Source: Diadema setosum | Lineage: Eukaryota > Echinodermata > Echinoidea > Diadematoida > Diadematidae | Length of the DNA stretch: 64,000 nucleotides | Direction of reading: 5' to 3' | NCBI GenBank assembly: GCA_033980235.1 | Contig: CM067077.1 | Coordinates: 9,332,602 to 9,396,601, forward strand | In this document: in pieces, positions 1-13,100 of the stretch | How the letters are laid out: every line of letters begins with the position of its first letter | How positions within the stretch are numbered: position 1 is the stretch's first letter | The notes under the pieces: generated by a model | What the model was told of the DNA's origin: nothing | What the model saw: only the letters and a program-made list of their open reading frames with translations | Database searches by the model: none | Made by a program: the position numbers and the translations under genes

Positions 1-3000
1 ATATGGATATTATACATTTTTTTTTTTTTTTTTTTTGGGGGGGGAGGTTAACAGCGATTGTAGGCATATTACTAAGTAACGATTAGATAAATCTAAAAGG
101 ACAGATATAGAGTGGGTAAAAAAAAAAGATCATGTTGAAAAAGTATGTGTTGTGGCCGTTTGGTTTGTAACATAGTTGTGATACGTCACAATTACAAATG
201 TGTACTCTTATTTTTGCAAGAAAAAATGATAACAGATATCAAGGTCACATTACAAGGGAAAATTTACAGTTTGTTGCAGTTTCTGTTCCCATGCCCACAA
301 CTCAAAAGACTTCCTTCATATGATATGATAATGATCATTATGAGAAGAAGTCACTTTGGCTAGCCACTGCGATGCCAAGAATACCCAGAGAGAAGAGAGA
401 GAGAGAGTGGTCCATGGATCAATACTAGCCTGTCCTCAGCGCCTTCCCTCGGTCCCAGCCCCATTGTTCTCGCTTGGGTAATGAGTTCCGGTTGGCCGGT
501 GTCGCCCTTTGTGCCTGCCCTGTCAATAAGGATGTTTCCAATGGAGAGGTGCCTGATGGACAGCTGTTTCTTAGAAAACTAGGCCATGGAAAGAGAGAGA
601 GGGGGGTAGTAAAGAAAAGATAATGAAAGTAAGTCACTTTTGGAATAAGAATGTATGTGTATGTGCTGGTGTCTTCTCATTCTACAAGGGAAATTGGATT
701 CTATAATCATTGAAAACTAGATTGCGATACGTATAAAACTGGGTTTGAGAGGTCTAAACAACTAACTGTTCAAATGATACTGTCTCCCCTGAATAGTGCA
801 ATGTTGAAAAAAAAAAGTTCTTGATAAAAATGACAGGAAGACTTTCAGAAAAAATAGAGCAGAAGAAATGTTAGCCACTTCTATCTATCTTTGCTTGATA
901 ACATCATTCCTGTAGAGGTGTGTGTCAGTTTCCTCCGGAGCTTTAACATCTCCCTCCCCCCCCCCCCCCCACCCCACCCCATCTCAAAGGTTGCGACAGT
1001 AATCATCTTCTTTGTATGAATAGAGTGCAATACTTCCCCTGTAATAAATAATCCACGTTGATCAGTAATTTCCCATGTATCTCTTCATCCGTATTTAGTT
1101 AGGGACTGGGGTAGGAATTCTTTCTGCATGAGCTCTACCATAGCTTCAGAAACTTTGTCGATATCTCCAGACCCATTTTATTGTTGGCAATGTGAAGTGA
1201 AGGTATTTATACCAATTGCCATTGATTTCGCTAAGTGGACTGTTGTTGGATCTTTAATCAGACATTGTCTGTGAATTCCATTGATCCACGCTTGTTGCCT
1301 ATTTTATAGGTTATCGCTTGGTTGGCCTCATGGCTACTCATCAATCTATTATTGATATCTCATTATAGGCCTCAGTGCAACATTAAGGGAATCGATCCAG
1401 TCTACCAGCAGTACACATGGTATGATTATATCATTACTGTGGGCTGTGACCTGCATGTAGTATTCTTTGGATTTTTTCTGTCTTCTTTTCTATATATGTA
1501 ATACTGACTTTATGATTATGGAGATAATCTACAAATGTCATCTTTGGTTTGGAGTAATATTTTTGTGAAAAGATGTTCATTTTTTTTTTTAGCTGAATGA
1601 ATTATCATTTAAAAAATGCTTGATTTCTAGTTTGTTTCTGAAACTGTCTGTAGTACACTATTCAGTCAAATCAAAGCAGTCAACTCATAAAAAAGTATCT
1701 CTTTGTTGAGTAGGATTGATTTCTGTGGCAGTTTGAATGTATCTCATGATGTGTCACAGCTATTTCTAGCCTACGACCCTTGACCTGTTGGACTCTTGTG
1801 TGAAAATATATGAATACACTTATGGGGGGGGGGGGTTGCAACTCATGTTTGCCTCACGGAGACCAGAACAAGATACCGCTTGATGATACGGTCAGCACTT
1901 TCCCCCCGACAGATAAGTGTCATGGTTAAGTGCGCTGCAGAAAGAAATGCACGACATGGGATGACATAGCCCCTCCCCTTCTACCTCGCACGTATGAAAT
2001 GTAGTAAGGGTGTTGAAGCTCTGTTTTAATGGAAGGATAATTGTTGGAAACGTGAGGTGTCAAAACGAGGCAGCGACTAACAATGTGGAATCCAAGAGGC
2101 AACGTCTGGTCTTCTTGAAAGCTGTTGACACTATGGCTTCACACAGTCCTTAAAGGGATGAACGCCATCAATATTAAAGGTCTATTTCATTGCTTGGATT
2201 TTTTTTTCTTCACATACTGCTTTACAATATTAAAATAATTATCATTTTGAATAAAGTGATCTAGAAATTTATTGAACAAATCATGAAAGAATTTAGACTT
2301 TATTGACATGTACAATTGTATGTAGGTGAGAAGTTTTTGATTTGTTAAAAGTAATGTTTTTACAGTGCTGTGGGATAGATATATGTCCTGAATACAGATT
2401 TCATGAGGTATCAGTCTTTCACCAACTGAACCGTCTAGTTCACCTCTTTTTGAAATTATAATTTGTTGTCCAACTTTTTTTTTTTTTTTTTTTTTTTTGA
2501 TGAGGGGATGTTTGAGTTTTCCTTGTTTGTTCCCCATTCAAACTAAGATACCTTTTTTTTTTTAATGGCCAGTTTTAATTGATTGTGAGGCTTAGGGGTA
2601 AGTTTGTGGTATACCTGTGGCTTGGAAAGCACCTTGTATTGTTTCCGTTGATAGGAGCGGTTCTTACAATTTTCTTTAGAAGTTTGTGTGGTCCAGCCTA
2701 TAAAACTTGCAGCACTCCATGTACAAGGCATAGCACGAAGGAAGCGGCATCCCCTTCCCCGACAAAAAGAGTCAATTTTATGACTTTCCCCCTCCTAGCT
2801 GAATGGCAATGCCCCTCGTAGCGATGCAGCAGTAACGAGCTCCTCTGTCCAATCAAAGTTAAATTGACTACTAAAGCAACCCTGTCTTCTTTGGAGAATA
2901 ATTGTATCTCTCTCTTTCTGCCCTTCTCTTTCTCTTCGCTCCCTTTCATGCATACTTGCTAAAGCAGCAGAGCAGTGGGTAGTGTAATTGCTATTGTTGT

Positions 3001-6000
3001 GGAATGGGGGGGGGGGGGAATAGATGGATAGATGTAGGGACAGACCCACATGTTTACAATGATGGGCGTGCATGAGTGGTATATGGAGTAGGCATCACAA
3101 CAGACCGGTTTGGTGTTGTTTTTATTTTACTAGAGAGATGAGCACTTGCTTCATCTCGTACAGGGCTTATATGGTGTTATGAGAGAAGTGGAAGGCTGAT
3201 CCATGGCAGAGGATTTACACACATGTATTTCTAAGCACATGCTGGCCATCACTTGTTTTTTATTCATCCCCCCTTTTTTTCTAGCAAACCTGTGCTGTTG
3301 TGTGTGTGATGAATCATTCCCTAATCATTCCATCGTCCTCTTTCCGGCCAGCTACTCCTTTTTTGGGAGAGGACCAAGCAAACATGCACAGGAGTTGAAT
3401 GATATGAGGTCCCTGTTGTTTCTCTGGATCCAGTCTTGAACTTCGGAGCTGATAACTACTCTCTTCAGTTGAAGCACTCTTCTCCGGACACCAAGAGGAG
3501 GAGATTTAAAGGGAGAGACTGGGCGAGAATGCACTGCCCTTCTCCTCATCACAGCCCTTTCTGTCGGTGGCCCTTTTGTGAATAAAGTGGATGCCTTAAT
3601 ACCCCCCTTTCCTGCTTGCCACGTTATTCCTGTCACGATGGGGACCGGAGACATTTGACAGGGGTGAGGGGGGAAAGGGAAGAAACGAAGCGCCCGTAGC
3701 TCTCTCATCTCTTTCCTTCTCTGAGCTCTGCTGGTGTGGTGTTCTTTTGCTTGGAGTCCGGCAGTCCTCGTCGTCGTCCTCCCGTCTCCGCTAATCGGCA
3801 GTAGAGAAGAGGAGTAATGGGCCGGAGCCCCATTGTGCTGAGATTCATTAGTGCTTTGCTCCAACATTTCTGTCCTTCATGCTGCCGCTCTGTGCAATTC
3901 CTTGTACTTTTTCCCCCCTTCATCTCCCCCTCTTTCTCTTTCCTTGCCTTCCCTTCCTCCTTACCTCATTGACTCACTTGTTCTTTCTCTTGTCGTCAGA
4001 GCAAAACAGTGTTGCTGTGGTGAATTTGCTACGTCTGTTAGTGGTGGCTCTGGGGTGTTTTCCTTTAAAACATTCCGGGCGTGTCCACCACCTCCTCCTC
4101 CTCCTTGTCCTACCCCCTCCCTGCCTGTGGATGGATGCACCTTGTATCAAAAAGAGGCGCCTTGCCTGTCATCAAAGGTAGCAAGAGCTGTAACGCTTCC
4201 GTCAACGCTCGGCGTCCACACTTTTTGTGTCTCGGGGACAGCAGCAACTTGTGCAGTAAACAGCAGCAACAGTGTGGAATAGTGGTATTGAACTCATTCC
4301 AAGCCGGGGTTGTGTGTTGGTCCAAAATACTTGCCTCATTCCCAGTGTGAATTCCTGGTAATGGATGCATCTTTTCGAAATCATCATGTGCATGGACACA
4401 TTGGCTATAGTGCTCAGTAATGAACCCAGCTTTTGATGGGCGCCTTGGAAATTCTCTTTTAATCTTATGATTAATATGGCCAGTAGCCTGTTCATGGAGG
4501 TACAATGCATCTGGATACCACAAGTTTTTGATACACTAAATTCAAAATGTGACTTCCATGCAGGATTGTGCAAACATCTAGATACCTCATGATGGTATAA
4601 AGAGTGTGCTGGGGTCCTTTCCTATTAAAAGGAATGTTGGAATCAGTGATTATGGACTAGAAATGATTTGCAGAGGTATCTTTGTCATGGAATTTAATTA
4701 CTTATGATTGCACAAACTGTGCAGTGACCAGAAGAGGGACGAGTGTGCAGAAAGACTGAAAGGTGGAGTGTTGCCGTGGTGATATGTAAATCGCTGGATT
4801 ATTTTATGGGGAATTCTGCCATCAAGTCCCCCCGCTGCCTCTGCCTCCCGCCGATACTCTTCATTCGCTCAACTCGCTGCCACCCGAAACGTGACAACCT
4901 CACCGCCGCTCAATCAGCCATCCAAATGCACATGGTTGCAGAAGCGTACACATTCTATATCCACCACCACCACCACTACCACTACCGCACCTACCACCAG
5001 CCAGGTATAGAAAGCTGCTGTAACTATTTGGTAGTATGTTTGTGTAGATTATGATGCAACTATCTTGTTCTTCGATGTATGTTTCATGTTTTTGATAGTT
5101 ACTCTCATTTACTGTACATTTTGTAGGTATTCAGTTTATCAGGGAAATCATTTTTAATGTATTAGATGAAATCAATTCTGTAGATTGATGTGTGTACATT
5201 TTGTAACATTCAAGGGACCGTCTTTGTGATATTTGTTTTCAGGTTTTCACTGTATGATTATGTGTAACAATTATTTCATCAGAAATGAAAATAGGTAGGT
5301 GGAATTGTATGCTCAAATGAGCTGCATTTATCCTGTGTGTAATATATGATTTTCAGTATTATTGTTACTGAAACAGAATAGGGTCTACATAAAATATAAT
5401 TTTTATACAGATATTAGCCTGGGTACTAGATACAAGTGTGCTTTCCTGTGGTACAAGGAGAACCAGCAAGAAAGTGTGTGTGCTTAGTCCTGGCTTGTTT
5501 TTTCCTTCTAGACTCACTGTGAAAGTTCAACCTTCTTATTAAAATGGGATTTTCATTTTATGTGTTTTTCATTGCTTTGATCACAAAAAAGCCCTGTCAT
5601 CTAGCATCATCTGCTTCTTTAATTGCCTAGCTTTATATATGAAACAAAATGATTTCCAGTATGGGGAAGCCTTTTCCTTGCGTGTTACCATCTATTCTTG
5701 CTGGCAATTCCTGTGACTTTGGTTGAGAAAGCTGATAGGGGAAGGGGGAGGATTTTATAGTATTCAATTTTTGACTGTCACATCCCCTGAGGAAAAACTG
5801 CCAAAGTAGAGGTGGTGTATCCAAGACTTATAATGACAGAAATCTCGAAAGTACCAGTATGATAGAAGCCTTTGCTAATGGAATGAAGATCTAGAAGTAC
5901 ATGTTAAAAGGAAAAAGCAGCACTGATCTACTTGTATTCTATTGTACCAATTTCTGTACCCATGACCCATTCAAACGACAACCCCAACCCTGCCTTTAAT

Positions 6001-6374
6001 TCTCCCTCCCCCTCCATCCCTCCCGCTCTTTCTTTCTCTGTCTCTCTGTCTCTCTCTCTCTTTAGTTTTTGTTTTCTGTTGACTGCTTTCTTCAGGTTTT
6101 TCTCCTGTTTTCTGTCTGTTTATTTTCTATCATTCATGATTCTTCTTGTTTTCTCGTCTTCTTTTCCACTGTTTGTTGTCTCTGTCATCATTCTTTCTGT
6201 CATTGTTTTTATAAGTGATATATCATCTCCAAAAACCACGTAAATGTTGGGGAAATAATTTTTGGTTCTTGGCAAATATGAATATGAGGTGTGAGTTTTC
6301 TCCAATTTGTCTGTCTCTACAGATGAAATTTGTAAGATGGCAACTGCTGATCTATAATTTAACAAACATGTTTG

Positions 6375-6452
6375 AAAAAGGAACCACAGGACTTGAACCT
6401 GTCATCTACTGCTTTCCGGGCAGCGACACTATCACCAGGCTATCCCTGGTTG
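6375..6452 (-). repeat. tRNA-derived SINE head or tRNA pseudogene
   Basis: The minus strand carries an A-box-like TAGCCTGGTGA (6432-6442) and a B box GGTTCAAGTCC (6389-6399). The T-arm is perfect (ACAGG, 7-base loop, CCTGT), and TTTTT at 6375-6379 resembles a Pol III terminator. The 5' sequence does not pair with the 3' acceptor strand GGTTCC, so it is not an intact tRNA gene. Confidence 0.6.
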
Positions 6453-7835
6453 TCGGGGCAGTGACACGATGAACTTGGAACAAATACCCAAGCTTCAAAA
6501 TTCCGACATTGTTATGTTATGTATCTTAACTCAGGAAAAGCATCGAAGATGCTCAAAGTTTGGACCCAGCCTTCATTCATAATAAATCCATTGTGAGGAT
6601 GCTTTGTGTTGACACTATGTCTATGTGCAACAATAGATTTTCACTGTGTGTTATATAGCCACACCCTCTCTGCCATCAGAAATACAGTTACGTATTGCTA
6701 TAATTTTTATGTCTCCTGCAACAGTAAGAACAGCAATTCATTGCTTGTTCACTGGACATAAACATTGAACTGTATGGGTTTTTATAGCCTGAGTCGATTT
6801 AGATTCTATGGGTGCTGTAAAGAGAGTTGCTTTGGGCTTGTTACTATGGCAATACTGTAATGCTAGTGAAACATATTTTGCATGTTTGTTCAGAAATGTC
6901 ATCAGTTTCACATTCCCACCAGAAAATATCATGTTTTTATATCATGGATTATGAATTTGAGGTTTCAAGGATGGGAAATGCTGGTATACCCTGCAACAAC
7001 AAAAAAAGTAGCATTTGTTTTGTCATGTTTATTTGTTTGTTTGTTCTTTTGTGTGTGTCTGTTTGTGTGGATTGTTGTGAAGGATACCAAGTCTGGTGAA
7101 GTTAATTGACATAATAAATATTCATAACTTCCCATTGTTTGATTTCACCTCTTCCAAGGTTTGTTGATTTTCTTGTTTTTGCACAAAGTTTCAGTCTTCA
7201 TATATCCAAACTTGAATTGTGCTGAGGAAATTTTCCCTCATTTCTTTTGATTAGTTCATTGTTATTTTTTTTTCTTTAGTCAGATGTTAATGATATACAT
7301 TGGCAGGCTTGTTATATTGAAGTTTGCTTTTACCTGTAGGACAGTCATGGTCTAGTTTGCTAATATCCATATTGTACACCAATGGGGATATCTGCTATAC
7401 AGTGAAACCATTGTTGATATAATCATGGTAAATAGCCATGGTTTGACCAAAGCTTGGCGGATGATACATCGTCTTGTATTCTGGTCACGATCCTACGTTC
7501 TCCTTTCCTCCATGTGACCTACTGTCTTTCTCCCATAGCCCTGACCCCTTTCTTGGCTGACCCTTTCTTCCACTCTCCATTTGGAGTCATTTGCATGACT
7601 ATACAAAAGAGTCCGCTTGACCACAAAGGAGAACTGTAAACAAGGAAATCCCTCTCTGGTGTGAGCAGAAGGAATTTCTGAGAATCTTCGGAGAAAATGG
7701 GTAGAAAGTTTTAGGGAGATGGAATGGTTGTGTAGGGTTGCACTCTACTGTCCACATCCCTTTGGTGTAAGCTGAGCGAGGTTTGATCCTGTAGACAGGT
7801 TAATATCTGCATACAATGTAGGTTGATGGTATACA

Positions 7836-8230
7836 TTAAAGGACTGTACAGTACTGGTTGAGGTGGGGATTCATGTTTTGAACATTCCTAAGTGAGATAA
7901 TGAGAAACCTCTTATAAAATATGAAATCTGTGAGCATACAATTTTAAGAAGGATTCAACATTTATTTGATGAAAATCGGCTTTCAAATGGCTGAGATATC
8001 CAAAAAAGTGATAATAATAAAAGGCGACAGGCCACGCTTTTATTAAGATCTCTTTGTTTCACCTCGTTTTTGGATATCTCAGCCATTTCAAAACCGATTT
8101 TCATCAAATAAACTTTTGATACCCCTTAGAATTGCAAGCTCTTTGACATCTCATAGAGTGGTTTCTGAATATCTCGCAAAAAGTTAAAAGCTAAATCCTC
8201 ACCTCGACCAGAACTGTACACACCCTTTAA
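7836..8230. repeat. palindromic TTAA-flanked MITE, copy 1
   Basis: Flanked by TTAA at 7836-7839 and 8227-8230. The two halves are inverted copies: ctgtacagtactggttgagg near the left end and ccagaactgtacacaccct at the right, with a shared aaatggctgagatatcc block either side of the centre. TTAA target sites are typical of piggyBac-type elements. No transposase is present. Confidence 0.85.
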
Positions 8231-8320
8231 CCCATTGAGGACGAGTCCTGAGTAAGCTAGGGCAGGTATCTGTGGGAAATGCGTGTTGTAGCAAAAATCA
8301 GTCCGTCCTCAATGGGTTAA
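8227..8320. repeat. short TTAA MITE with CCCATTGAGGACG inverted ends
   Basis: Runs TTAA-CCCATTGAGGACG ... CGTCCTCAATGGG-TTAA, a perfect 13-bp terminal inverted repeat around about 60 bases. It shares its left TTAA with the end of the preceding element. A relative lies at 23193-23310. Confidence 0.8.
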
Positions 8321-8860
8321 TGGAGATGGGGCAGAGATTGTGTTGGATGTTACCAGTCAATGATAAGTGTATTAGTCTTGCAGTTATATTTATGTGTAAG
8401 ACTGTAGAGGAAGGACTTCCTTTCCCCCCTACACAGAGGCCACAAACAAGTCTTGTTTGAAATACATTGAAAATGTTCTACTTTGTTTTCACTTTCCACA
8501 TTTTCTTCTCTGTGATTTTTTTGACAATGATTGCTTTATCTCTGTCACTCATTCTAATATGTCATCCCCATGTTTTCAGCACATTTCACACATACACACA
8601 TCATCCATTCTTTTCTGCACACAAAAAGAATTTTCCAAAATGCAAATCATGCTCTCACATGAAAGTCTGTGCAGCAGTATTTTTTGGTTGTTGACGAATA
8701 ACAATGTATCATATGATAAGATGGCTGCCATTTCATTGTGAAGTTGTCAAAGCAATTTCTGCAGAAGAGTGATTCCTATAGATACCCCTTGGTTTTGACA
8801 TTTTAGTCAAACTTTTAAATAATTTGCCTCTCTATCTCTCTATTCTGTCTCGATCCACAG

Positions 8861-8978
8861 TTTCACGGAGCAAGCGTGACCACCACAGAAGCGGCCATGG
8901 CTACGAGAGTTCGTCCACGTTGATGAGCAGCGACATCGATTCCACCAGCTGCTTCGACTCGACGGACGACGACAGCAG
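8861..8978 (+). CDS. dsh: dsh coding exon a: Ser-rich linker before PDZ
   Basis: Acceptor cgatccacag precedes it and donor gtaggc follows. The frame begins two bases in and reads [20 protein letters not shown] then [18 protein letters not shown]. The GYESSSTLM block followed by an acidic/Ser stretch is a conserved Dvl motif between DIX and PDZ. The last codon (AGG, Arg) is split with the next exon. The two leading bases show that at least one more coding exon lies upstream. Confidence 0.93.
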
Positions 8979-10066
8979 GTAGGCGAGGATTCAATGTTGT
9001 ACGAGTGAAGTGCATCATACACATGAAAATTTAACTACAAAGAGAGCTTTGTAGGCTGTTAGCTGAGTGTAGCTTTAATGCAACCTTTTCTGCTTAAAGG
9101 GTGTGTACAGTTCTGGTCGAGGTGAGGATTTAGCTTTTTATGTTTTGCAAGATATTCAGAAACCAGTCTATGAGATGTCAAAGAGCATGCGATTCTAAGG
9201 GGTATCAAAAGTTTATTTGATGAAAATCGGTTTTGAAATGGCTGAGATATCCGAAAGCAAGGCGAAACAGAGAGATCCTGATAAAGTTGTGGCATGTCGC
9301 CTTTTATTATTAGCACTTTTTTTAATATCTCAGCCATTTGAAAACCAATTTTCATCAAATAAATGTTGAATCCTTCTTAAAATTACATGCTCTTTCATAT
9401 TTCAGAAGAGGTTTCCCATTATCTCATTTAAGAATGTTCAAAACATGAATCCCCACCTCAACCAGTACTGTACAGTCCCTTTAAGATTTCTTAGCTTCCT
9501 TGCCCCTGAAAGGAATAGAAAACCAAAAACAGTAAGAGAAAGTGGAGGTTTAAAGTGAAGGGACGATTTTTCTCAGTCCATTCCCAAATATGGTGTCACT
9601 ACGACTGTCTTCATCAGACCGAAGTTTAAATTTCAAAATAGCGTGCTATTTTGCGGTGAGGAAACTAGCCCAATATCAAATTAACCTGCTATTTCTGCGG
9701 TGAAGACTCAAATAGCACACTATTTGATTGGGAAAATTTTCCCCAGAGTCTTGGTCTAGTTTGTGAAATAGCGTGGTCATTCTAGAATTAGCACGCTGTC
9801 TGGGTTGCATCTCCATCAGCCAGAAATTTTTTAAATCCCATCATTCGAACTGCGCGCTGAGACCTCAAAACTCAACGTAGAGTTCTGTAGCTAAGTACAT
9901 GTAGATGTATGCATGTGTCAACTATGGGCTAATTTCCAAAGTGGGCTGTTTTCAAGCTGATAAAGACGCATTTTCGTAATATCAGGCTATTTTCCCAAAC
10001 TGCAGAATAGCCCACTAGTTTGGACTTTGGTCTAATGAAGACATGCCTATTGACCCCACGTAGTGT

Positions 10067-10100
<34 letters not shown>

Positions 10101-13100
10101 AAAATCTTATAATGCTTACATATTGGGGGGATTCACTTGAAGAGAATGCTATGAATTCAGGGATGAAAACTACTAACTTACAAAGATTGTCATTTCAAAC
10201 ATTGCTTTTCAAGACTGGCCTAGAGGGATTACATATTTGTGATTTCAGTTTACTACAATATTATTAGATTTCAAGTTTTAGCTTCAACTCATCCCCCAGC
10301 TATTGTAGCCTTTCAGCATACCATCTCATTTCAATTGAAACTAAGAGTCGCAGTGATATTTCCACGAAGATAAAGGGGAATGTAAAAGATCCTACAACCT
10401 GTACTTTCCTGCTGGGTGTGAAAGATTTTTGAAATAAAGGTGTCCACATATTTGCCAAACGAGAAATTCAAGGTGTTAGAAATCCTGTCCTGAGCAAAGA
10501 CATTGAGGTGTTGGGTGTTGCCAGTAGCTTGGTAAGCAGCCCTCACTTCAAGGATGGGGAATAGTTTGATAAAGAGGAGATGAAAATTTTCATTACTTTA
10601 ATCTCTTCCCCCCCCCCCCCCCCCCCCATTAACCAGTTCAGGATAATTCAGCACCTGGGCAAGTATTGACATACTGACAATAGAAAATCATTTAAAATCC
10701 GCAAAAATGGGGGCAAAAAAAAAAAAAAAAAGATAAACCAATTTCCCTTTGTGCTGAAGCCAAATATTGACATGCTCTCTCTGTTGGGCATTTTTTTCCC
10801 AGTTTTCATGGATGTTGTACTACAATTTTGGCATTAATGATATCAAGTCTTATCTTTCTGGTGTTTCAACACTGTCTGTACAAGAAACCCCTTTTCTTGT
10901 TGGAAGATGGCTTGAAATACCTCTTGTGTTGTTGTTGTATGCATTTCATTTCATGAGATAGATAAAAGAATTTGTCTTTGTTGGTGCTGCTATAAAATGC
11001 TTTTGTTAAACTGTCTGCATCCTTCATCATCATTGGTCAGTTTGTTTACTGTGAAAGGATTACTCAGTTATCTGTGGTATTATTATTTTTGGCATTGTAT
11101 ATTGCCTAACCAGTGAGGCCATAGGCAGCAATGATCTTGAAGAAGCAGAAGTTTGACAATACTGAGTGATTGTATTTAGTAAATTGGTCCAAAGACTGCC
11201 ATCTTGGTTTTGCAGCAGTGACGTCTCTGCAAAGCAGTAACTAGAAAAAAATATGACTTCCATTTACGTTGTTCAAGTTGACAAGCCAGATTTGACTTAT
11301 ACTCATCTACACTCATCTTAACAATTATTTGTAAAACTTCACACCGAGTTGGAATAAAGTGCCAAAGTTTAGACACAGGCTCTGAGAGCATTAAGCTATC
11401 AAGCCTATTGATCTATCTTGAAACATGGTTACCCTCCTTGAACTTTCTGATTTTGAAATATGCTTAAAGCGTGTGAAAGGGCGATGATGATGCAAGTAAA
11501 AGAAAAACCATAGTATTTGCTATCATAATTGAACATCTTTGCACGTGTGTAGGCGAGTGTCTCCATGTGACTATTATGTAACTCTTACCCTCGTCACCTG
11601 TCCATTCCAACCTCAGAGCATGACACGGCATTGGAGGAAATTTCCCCTTTGTATACATTAGCACAGTAAAGAACTTTTTCCACAAAATAGATGGAATATT
11701 AGTATGGGAATATATTTCTGATGGGCAAATCTTGGTTTACATGCATGCTTACAAATGGTATGCTATTTTAGGATAGGGATAATTTCTCGGCTCATAGATA
11801 TTACTAAAGCGATGAAGGTTTCTATTTTCTGCAGATGTGTGTAGTTGTCTCATGAATACACATAAATGTTGTGATACATTTGAGTTGTGCATGCAAACTT
11901 ATCTTCATTCAGTATGCTGTGTGTATGAAGCTTTCTAGGGGTGGTGGATTTTTGTTTTTTGTTTTTTAGTGGCTGCTATGAAGTCAATGTCTTTCTAGGC
12001 ATCCTGCGAATGTTGTTTATTTTTTCCCTTCTCTCCATCCTGCTCCTGCTCCTTTTACTTTTCATCTGCTACATCCTCCTGATCTGCCTTACCACGATTC
12101 CTGTGTCCTCCGCCTGCTCTTCATCCTCCTTTCTCTTTTATTCTTCCTTTACCCTTTACCTATCCTTCTTCCTAATCATCACAACCATCACTATCCTCTT
12201 CTATTGTTCCTCTTGCTACTCCTCCTTTTTCCTTCTTTCCATTCTCTTCTCCCTCCTACTCTTTCCTCCTCCCATACCTGCTTGTCGTCACCATCACTAT
12301 CTTTCCATTCTCCTCTTCTGCCTTCCCCCATCCTGCTATTCCTCCATCCCCTTCTCATTTTCTTCTCTCTTTCTCTTCTCTCATCCTTCCTGCTCTTTCT
12401 TTCTTCCCCTTCCTAAATAATCATCACTGTTTAACAATACTGTCTCTCCATTTTCCTCTTGCTTCTCCTGCTGATCCTCTTCCTCCTCCTCTTCTTTTTC
12501 CTCTTCTTCCGGCTCTTTGATACTATCTTTCCTAATCATTGTCACTCCATCTATCCATTTTCCTTTTCCCTCATTTTCCATCTCCTGTTCCTTTTCCTTT
12601 CCTTCACTTTCTCCTCCTCCCTTTCTTCATCTTTTGTCCTCGCAATCATCATCACTGTACCATCCCTCCATTCTCCTTGTCCTTGTCATTATCGTCATCA
12701 TTGTTGCTGTCATCGTCTTCCTCGTCCTTGTCATTGTTGTCATCCTTGTCGTTGCCCTCATCGTCCTCCTTATCCCTTACCTCCCAGTAGGTTCAGCAGT
12801 GCCACGGAGAGGAGCAGCTCAGCTCGCCTGATGCGAGGCCCAAAGAACCGCAAGAAGAGGAGGCGTCCAAAGATGCCAGCCGTGCACAGGGTAAGGAATT
12901 CTTTCCGTATAGGTATCCATGCTTTGTGACATTTAAGGCAATGTCCATATTAGTTTCCTCCATACGGTCAGTCCCACCCATGTCGACAAATACTGCGATG
13001 TTTATGATTGCTGTGATTTGTAGTAGTTTAAATTAAAATAAACAAGTATATGATTCCCCCGTCCTTGTATTATTGAACTGCAGACTACCATGGGAAGCTA

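Larger units (their letters stand above)
1..8860. other. intron (or upstream intronic region) 5' of dsh exon a
   Basis: No exon with a DIX or Dvl-linker signature was found in this stretch. It is AT-rich with long T, G and C runs (for example 955-971, 2475-2498), GA/CT-rich patches (about 380-410, 6001-6062) and a more complex, GC-richer part at about 3340-4960. A tRNA-like sequence at 6375-6452 and two TTAA elements at 7836-8320 are listed separately. Long T- or C-rich open frames here are low-complexity. Confidence 0.6.
8979..12790. other. dsh intron a-b
   Basis: Holds palindromic MITE copy 2 (9094-9484), a second inverted-repeat element (about 9591-10068), C runs at 10068-10090 and 10610-10627, and a very long pyrimidine tract (about 12010-12780) before the acceptor. 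Nothing protein-coding was recognised. Confidence 0.8.

Noticed and set aside
3352..3867. 171-codon minus-strand open frame in the dsh upstream region
   Set aside because: No recognisable domain, overlapped by several other long frames in a GC-richer patch, and no splice or promoter context.
7021..7070. TTTG-rich stretch as a functional element
   Set aside because: Simple T/G-rich low complexity, common throughout this DNA.
11941..12929. Long Leu/Ser/Phe/Pro open frames on the plus strand
   Set aside because: Direct consequence of the CT-rich tract; only the last part (12791-12890) is coding, as dsh exon b.
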